A model generated the notes under the pieces. The model did no database searches. It was given only the letters and a program-made list of their open reading frames with translations, and was not told the origin of the DNA. This document shows, one piece after another, positions 22,224 to 26,001 of a stretch of DNA of 26,001 nt. The position numbers and the translations under genes were made by a program. This DNA is from SIG603 sp044432645 (GTDB taxonomy: Bacteria; Bacillota; Clostridia; Oscillospirales; Acutalibacteraceae), in NCBI GenBank assembly GCA_044432645.1, contig JAWXUM010000034.1, forward strand, positions 1 through 26,001, in the 5' to 3' direction. The number at the start of each line of letters is the position of its first letter. Position 1 is the first letter of the stretch.

Positions 22224-23072
22224 TTATTTATTTTTTCTTTTCTTTAAAACAAAACTAATTATAGAACTAAGAATAATCAAAACAATTACAGAAATTATCC
22301 AGACATACGCACCACTGTGGTAAGAAACATAATAAAGTTCTTCGTTTGTCATATCGGCTGTTATTTGCGATTTTCTTAAAGCGATATAATATTCATCTAT
22401 GAACGAGATAATAGGGATAACAAGAATACTTAAATAACTTACAGATATAGCAATTATCTTTTTGCCAAAAACAGCAAAAAGGGAGGTCAAAACCCACAAG
22501 TATAAAAAATTGTTGTCTACTATCCATTCAAACAAATACACATCTTGTAAAAACATCTCAGTAATTACATATAAAACAGCAAATGGTACAAAGCATACCA
22601 AAACTAAAATTAGCCTTTTTATAATTAAATCTGTGCTAAATTTAAAAGGAACTTTTTCGCCACTTAGTTTTGCGTTCATTTTTTTCACCTCATTTTTAAA
22701 AGTAAAATATTGGAGTTTGTAGCTTACAAAAAACACTAGAATATATATCATAAAAACGGATATAAAGCCAATAACAGAGTATCCCTCTTTACAAACCATA
22801 ATGATTTTTGGAATCATAAAAATTGTGATAATCAAAAGATTAGCAAGTGTTTGCTTTAATATGTTCCAGTTTTTTATTTCCCATAAAAATGTACTAAGAG
22901 AAATTAGTGAACCCATAAAACCTATTATTAAACATTCTAAAACTAATGAATTTTCAAAATAAAATGCTGGAACAAATCCAAATATCAAGGAGTAAAACAT
23001 TATAACAACAAACAAAAGAGCGACTCCACCAAAAAAGCCAACTAAAGTTTTAATCAAAATTTCTTTTTTCAT
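22224..23072 (-). CDS. Polytopic membrane protein partnered with a LytTR regulator
   Basis: A 282-residue membrane protein with about eight hydrophobic segments, in two sets: four in residues 1-120 and four in residues 150-275, separated by a charged loop (KNEVKKMNAKLSGEKVPFKF). The GAGGTG ribosome binding site overlaps the end of the LytTR gene. Small membrane proteins encoded next to LytTR regulators often restrain them (the LytTR regulatory systems), and a similar role is inferred here. The protein is about twice as long as the DUF3021 partners usual in such pairs, which may mean a fused or duplicated four-helix unit. Confidence 0.6.
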   Translation of the reverse strand: MKKEILIKTLVGFFGGVALLFVVIMFYSLIFGFVPAFYFENSLVLECLIIGFMGSLISLSTFLWEIKNWNILKQTLANLLIITIFMIPKIIMVCKEGYSVIGFISVFMIYILVFFVSYKLQYFTFKNEVKKMNAKLSGEKVPFKFSTDLIIKRLILVLVCFVPFAVLYVITEMFLQDVYLFEWIVDNNFLYLWVLTSLFAVFGKKIIAISVSYLSILVIPIISFIDEYYIALRKSQITADMTNEELYYVSYHSGAYVWIISVIVLIILSSIISFVLKKRKNK

Positions 23073-23081
23073 CTTATCACC

Positions 23082-23522
23082 TCAAATTTCTAAATATTTC
23101 TTTATTTTTTGAACATTTCTTCTTGAAACATAAAGGCTTTCTCCATTTGTCATTTTAACGCAAATTGTGCCTGTTTTACTTAAATCAAAATTTTGAACTT
23201 TATTCATATTGATAATTTCAGAGTAAGAAATACGGATAAAATTGCTGCCAGCAAATTGTTTTTCTATTTCATAGAGTTTCATTTTTAAAATGAATTTATT
23301 TGTAGATGTTACAGCAAAAACTTTTGCAGAACTTGCATATATATTAATTATCTCATCAAAGCTTATCAGTTCAGCCTTGTCGTCTTTATATCCTACGATA
23401 GTGGCTGAATTGATGTCAGAAATTCTTTTTGCTAAGTCACGTATTTCATCTGTGATTTTTTCGGTAACTAAAATAATCTTAGGTTCTTTTTGGTTTTCAC
23501 CAATCTTAATTTCTACTTTCAT
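23082..23522 (-). CDS. LytTR-domain DNA-binding regulator
   Basis: A 146-residue protein. The C-terminal 100 residues are a LytTR domain, a beta-rich DNA-binding fold: ISFDEIINIYASSAKVFAVTSTNKF, then EIEKQFAGSNFIRISYSEIINMNKV and SLYVSRRNVQKIKKYL. The N-terminal 45 residues are a short non-receiver segment, so it is not a response regulator and is probably controlled by the membrane protein made from the gene 9 bases downstream. The ribosome binding site is AAGGGGGT. A TATAAT box (complement of 23548-23553) lies about 25 bases upstream of the start, but its -35 is unclear. Confidence 0.85.
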   Translation of the reverse strand: MKVEIKIGENQKEPKIILVTEKITDEIRDLAKRISDINSATIVGYKDDKAELISFDEIINIYASSAKVFAVTSTNKFILKMKLYEIEKQFAGSNFIRISYSEIINMNKVQNFDLSKTGTICVKMTNGESLYVSRRNVQKIKKYLEI

Positions 23523-23615
23523 ATCGCCACCCCCTTGATGTAATCTTATTATATATGAAAGAAATAAAAATAGCTACACTTTTTCGATAACTGGTTTAAT
23601 TGCGTAATAAGTGGC

Positions 23616-23649
23616 AAAATGCCCTCCAAAATTAACTGGAAGGCATTTT
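23616..23649. terminator. Bidirectional terminator hairpin
   Basis: AAAATGCC, a mismatched base, TCCA, an 8-base loop, TGGA, a mismatched base, GGCATTTT. The stem has 12 pairs and T-rich ends on both strands. It can end transcription of the VanZ gene on the minus strand and insulate the LytTR promoter. Confidence 0.7.
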
Positions 23650-23664
23650 AAATGTTAGTCGTAT

Positions 23665-23721
23665 TTAATTAGTTAGATATGCTTTAGCAAGAGTAAAATT
23701 TATAATATCAAAGGAATGCTC
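23665..23721 (-). repeat. 57-base repeat copy A, conserved peptide tail
   Basis: Read on the minus strand this encodes EHSFDIINFTLAKAYLTN followed by a stop. It matches copy B (25829-25885) without gaps at 45 of 57 bases, and the reading frame and stop are kept. It begins at the last bases of the VanZ gene and is in a different frame from it. It looks like the tail of a lost gene or of an extended VanZ-family protein. Confidence 0.6.
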
Positions 23722-24301
23722 AGTTTACATGCTTAATAACAACTCTTTTATTTAAAAACTTTTTTAAACAAAAGAAAATTGCTGTTGATAGAATTACACC
23801 TATTGAATTTAAGACTATATCATTAATATCAAAACTACGACCAACAATTGGTTGCAAAAACTCAATAGCAATAGAGGTAATAACACCAGCAATCAATGTT
23901 TTTTTCCAAGTGATTTCTTTTTTTGATAAAGGATAAAGAAATCCGAATGGACAAAACATAAAGATATTAACCACGTTTTCTGTGCTTATATGTTTATAAA
24001 AATCTAAACTTAAATCATACTGAAAAACAAACCAGTTTATTCCATTACCTAAGCGTTGATAAAATATAAAATAATATATATCATGTATTAAATCTTGAAA
24101 AAGTGTCAAACACAAAAGACCTGTGAAGTAACAAATAAAAAGTGTTTTTACGCAAAGTTTTTTGTTGCTTTTTTCTTTTTTTAAATTACACAATATATAC
24201 ACAATGCCAACAACTAATGCAATTATTAAAACTTGCAAAAAATATCCTATATAGGTATTAAAAAAGAAATATTGAAAAGTCATATTTTCAGGAAAATACA
24301 T
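23720..24301 (-). CDS. VanZ-family membrane protein
   Basis: A 193-residue membrane protein of the VanZ family, whose founding member gives low-level teicoplanin resistance. The signature is visible: NWFVFQYDLSL, NIFMFCPFGFLYPLSK, and AIEFLQPIVGRSFDINDIVLNSIGVILS. About five membrane helices are present. I chose ATG at 24301, with GGAG 8 bases upstream; an in-frame GTG at 24337 has no site. The C-terminus is short and basic (NKRVVIKHVN), and the next 57 bases in another frame read as a conserved tail, so a frameshift may have shortened it. It follows two lipoprotein genes. Confidence 0.85.
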   Translation of the reverse strand: MYFPENMTFQYFFFNTYIGYFLQVLIIALVVGIVYILCNLKKEKSNKKLCVKTLFICYFTGLLCLTLFQDLIHDIYYFIFYQRLGNGINWFVFQYDLSLDFYKHISTENVVNIFMFCPFGFLYPLSKKEITWKKTLIAGVITSIAIEFLQPIVGRSFDINDIVLNSIGVILSTAIFFCLKKFLNKRVVIKHVN

Positions 24302-24405
24302 CGCCTTAGCTCCATTCGTTATATAAATTAGCTCCACAGAGCCAAATTTGTCACCTCGTACATTCGCAAAAGTTTATTAAAATACTAATTTTACTATAAT
24401 ATAGA

Positions 24406-24795
24406 TTAATCCGTAATAGTTATATCAACTGAAATGTCCTCGTCATAAAACAATCCAATTTTATAATTAGTAGCGGAAGTTAAACCAGTAAACTCTACAT
24501 TATCATCAATATCGTGTTGCATTATTGGGTTTTCCAAATTATCAATATCATACAAATAAACCATAAATCCTACGGTTTCACTATTATTGACAACTTGGAT
24601 TTTTTCAGTATTTGTATATAATTCTTCTTCAACAATTGTAACTTCACTTGCGTTGATTTCGCCGATAAAGTCCAGTGAAAGTTCTGGTGTTCCATTATTC
24701 TCGCCTGCAATATCTGTGTCATTATTGTTAGAGCAACCTACCATAGCAAGCATGATAACGCATACCATAAATATTCCAATGATTTTTCTGTTCAT
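24406..24795 (-). CDS. Lipoprotein of unknown function (paralogue 2)
   Basis: A 129-residue lipoprotein. The signal peptide (MNRKIIGIFMVCVIMLAMVGC) ends in the lipobox MVGC. The acidic mature part contains TNTEKIQVVNNSETVGFMVYLYDID and a C-terminal FTGLTSATNYKIGLF, which resembles the end of a fibronectin type III domain. I chose ATG at 24795 because GGAG lies 9 bases upstream and the earlier ATG at 24810 overlaps that site. The first part of the gene shares 57 consecutive identical bases with the neighbour at 24872, while the mature parts do not resemble each other. Confidence 0.75.
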   Translation of the reverse strand: MNRKIIGIFMVCVIMLAMVGCSNNNDTDIAGENNGTPELSLDFIGEINASEVTIVEEELYTNTEKIQVVNNSETVGFMVYLYDIDNLENPIMQHDIDDNVEFTGLTSATNYKIGLFYDEDISVDITITD

Positions 24796-24871
24796 TTTGT
24801 TTTTCTCCATTTATTATATAAATTTCGTTCCTATTTCTTTCATTAACCTATAAAATATGGCATTGTTCATT

Positions 24872-25228
24872 TTACTCAGTTAAGTTATAAACTGATATAT
24901 TTTCACCATGCTTTTTTAGTGTGTAATTTGCATTTTCATCTTTTGTATATTCAAATCCATATGTTCCATCACCATTGCTTGAGGAATAAGTTATTTCTAC
25001 CACTATTTGGTTACTATCATCAGTTCTTGAGCTTGTAGCTATTTGGTCTATCTCTAAATCTTCGAATTCAGCGAATATGCTGTGAAATTCATTTTTTGCA
25101 AGATCAATCGCTGTAGTATTATCAATAACTTCATGTGCTATATCGGTTTGAGAATTGTTATTAGAGCAACCTACCATAGCAAGCATGATAACGCATACCA
25201 TAAATATTCCAATGATTGTTCTGTTCAT
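24872..25228 (-). CDS. Lipoprotein of unknown function (paralogue 1)
   Basis: A 118-residue lipoprotein with the signal peptide MNRTIIGIFMVCVIMLAMVGC. The mature domain is small (AIDLAKNEFHSIFAEFEDLEIDQ, then VEITYSSSNGDGTYGFEYTKDENANYTLKK) and looks like one helix followed by strands, as in PepSY-like or other small sensor domains; this is not certain. The start at 25228 has GGAGG 9 bases upstream. It lies 36 bases after the membrane-anchored XRE regulator and is probably in its operon. Confidence 0.75.
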   Translation of the reverse strand: MNRTIIGIFMVCVIMLAMVGCSNNNSQTDIAHEVIDNTTAIDLAKNEFHSIFAEFEDLEIDQIATSSRTDDSNQIVVEITYSSSNGDGTYGFEYTKDENANYTLKKHGENISVYNLTE

Positions 25229-25264
25229 TTCATTTTCCTCCATTCATTATGTAAATTCACTTTA

Positions 25265-25603
25265 CTATTCAACTTCCTTTAGCAAGACCTCAGCAGAAAT
25301 ATCAAATAATTTCGCAAGTGCTATTAAATTCGATGTGCTTGGGTCTGAAGACCCACTTTCCCATTTAGAAACTGCTTGTCTACTGACACCGATAGCTTCT
25401 GCAACAAATTCTTGTGTCATTTTACATTTGGTTCGATGTTGCTTTAACGCTTCACCAAGTGATACTCTTGTCTTAGATTTTTCTTGCCGAATATCTGTTG
25501 ACTTAATATACTTCAAAAGTGCTCGACATATTAGCGAAAGTAGAAAAATAAACCCTGCGAAGAAAATCAAACCAACAAATCCCATTATTAATGTTAATAT
25601 CAT
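25265..25603 (-). CDS. XRE-family regulator with an N-terminal membrane helix
   Basis: A 112-residue protein. Residues 1-30 are a membrane helix (ILTLIMGFVGLIFFAGFIFL), residues 31-50 a basic linker, and residues 50-108 an HTH_3/Cro-like domain (ALKQHRTKCKMTQEFVAEAI, then GVSRQAVSKWESGSSDPSTS). The order is the reverse of most membrane-tethered XRE proteins, which have the DNA-binding part first. I chose ATG at 25603, 9 bases after GGAG; an in-frame ATG at 25612 touches that site. It heads a group with two lipoproteins and VanZ, so it may relay an outer-membrane-face signal to them. Confidence 0.8.
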   Translation of the reverse strand: MILTLIMGFVGLIFFAGFIFLLSLICRALLKYIKSTDIRQEKSKTRVSLGEALKQHRTKCKMTQEFVAEAIGVSRQAVSKWESGSSDPSTSNLIALAKLFDISAEVLLKEVE

Positions 25604-25612
25604 AGTTAACAT

Positions 25613-25913
25613 CTCCTTTCTTGTTGGTTATATTTTAACAAATTTAAGAAGTTGCAACCACCAACTATCAAGATAATATAGGTTGCATTTTGGTTGCGAT
25701 CTATAAAACAAGCAAAACTAATATAAAAGTCAATTGTTCTTACCTTTATATATTTGGGAGATACTTGCATAAGGACGGTAATATAACAAAGACTATAGCA
25801 AGCTTTTAAGCAAGGTATAGCCTTATGTTTAATTAGTTAGATAATCTTTGGTATAAGCAAAGTTTGTCATATCAAACGAATGCTTATTTTGTTTAGCTAA
25901 TCGATATAATACA
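25613..25913. promoter_or_regulatory. Intergenic region with GGTTGC repeats upstream of the XRE gene
   Basis: No gene is seen. GTTGCAAC, a perfect 8-base palindrome, lies at 25651-25658. Two direct GGTTGC copies lie at 25681-25686 and 25692-25697, 11 bases apart. On the minus strand they flank a TATATTATC stretch that could hold the -10 box of the XRE operon, so they may be operator half-sites. Near 25792-25823 an imperfect hairpin (GACTATA and TATAGCC) may end the TraX-like gene. The 57-base copy B (25829-25885) fills most of the remainder. Confidence 0.4.
25829..25885 (-). repeat. 57-base repeat copy B, conserved peptide tail
   Basis: On the minus strand it reads KHSFDMTNFAYTKDYLTN and a stop. 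It is ungapped against copy A at 23665-23721. The frame is open upstream for only 11 further codons before a TAG, so there is no complete gene. It lies 28 bases after the stop of the TraX-like gene. Confidence 0.6.
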
Positions 25914-26001
25914 TTATCCTATTTTTAAAATTACATTTACTAATCCCAATATTAACAAGTGAAGTGGATAAAAGGTATAAAAAATATACTTAATACTTTT
26001 T
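25914..26001 (-). CDS. TraX-like membrane protein, C-terminus only
   Basis: The last 28 codons of a gene that runs off the window end. It reads KSIKYIFYTFYPLHLLILGL, ending in LKIG and TAA at 25914-25916. The FYxFYPLHLLIL pattern is typical of the C-terminal helix of TraX-family acyltransferase-like membrane proteins. TraX proteins acetylate pilin in F plasmids, but chromosomal relatives in Firmicutes have unknown roles. The assignment rests on one motif. Confidence 0.5.
   Translation of the reverse strand, partial: KSIKYIFYTFYPLHLLILGLVNVILKIG

Noticed and set aside
25155..25676. A 173-codon plus-strand frame opposite the XRE regulator and lipoprotein
   Set aside because: The minus strand carries two clear genes with ribosome binding sites; this frame has no known features.

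Overview
The window is low-GC DNA (A+T-rich throughout, strong GGAGG-type ribosome binding sites) that reads like a Clostridia/Oscillospirales-type gut Firmicute. This rests on the gene families seen: a MobP-type relaxase, YtrA-type GntR regulators, ECF sigma/anti-sigma pairs, a secreted serpin and VanZ. No rRNA, tRNA or CRISPR array was seen.

Bases 1-7,530 (all + strand) are part of an integrative conjugative or mobilizable element. In order they encode the C-terminal part of a ribbon-helix-helix-like protein, a MobP/MobL-type relaxase, a 28-residue very basic peptide, a DUF3991/Toprim primase-like protein, a VirD4/TraG-type coupling ATPase and a small winged-helix protein. The coupling-protein gene is split by a complete group II intron (3810-6537) that carries a reverse transcriptase/maturase with an HNH nuclease. 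The intron sits just after the Walker B motif. Exact removal restores the reading frame and the motif DEIGTIPTIDSF. The element stops at about 7,520 in a decayed stretch, beside the stop codon of an unrelated gene, and no mating-pore genes follow.

Bases 7,527-26,001 look like chromosome devoted to cell-envelope stress, mostly on the minus strand. (a) 10203-7527: an ECF sigma factor, a membrane anti-sigma-like protein, a small lipoprotein and a lipoprotein serpin. (b) 10364-13677 (+): a YtrA-type GntR repressor with a canonical promoter and two matching operators, a six-helix permease, a large membrane-anchored extracytoplasmic protein and an ABC ATPase. (c) 14834-13724: an ECF sigma factor with a zinc-finger anti-sigma factor. 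(d) 15460-14978 and 16772-15522: a LURP-one/Tubby-like protein and a processive family 2 glycosyltransferase. (e) 20141-16895: a third ECF sigma factor, a six-helix membrane protein, an ABC ATPase and an ABC-2 permease. (f) 22112-20282: a second GntR repressor with its own palindromic operator over the promoter, an ABC ATPase and a permease. (g) 23522-22224: a LytTR regulator with a membrane partner. (h) 25603-23720: an XRE regulator with an N-terminal membrane anchor, two paralogous lipoproteins and a VanZ-family protein. The left edge of (i), the C-terminus of a TraX-like membrane protein, runs off the window end.

Repeats add further structure. A 66-bp GTAGGGGCG...CGCCCCTAC palindromic element supplies the last codons of one membrane protein, and a shorter relative lies upstream of the serpin. 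A 57-base sequence that still reads as a conserved peptide tail occurs downstream of both the VanZ and TraX-like genes. Two pairs of terminator hairpins have closely matching sequences.
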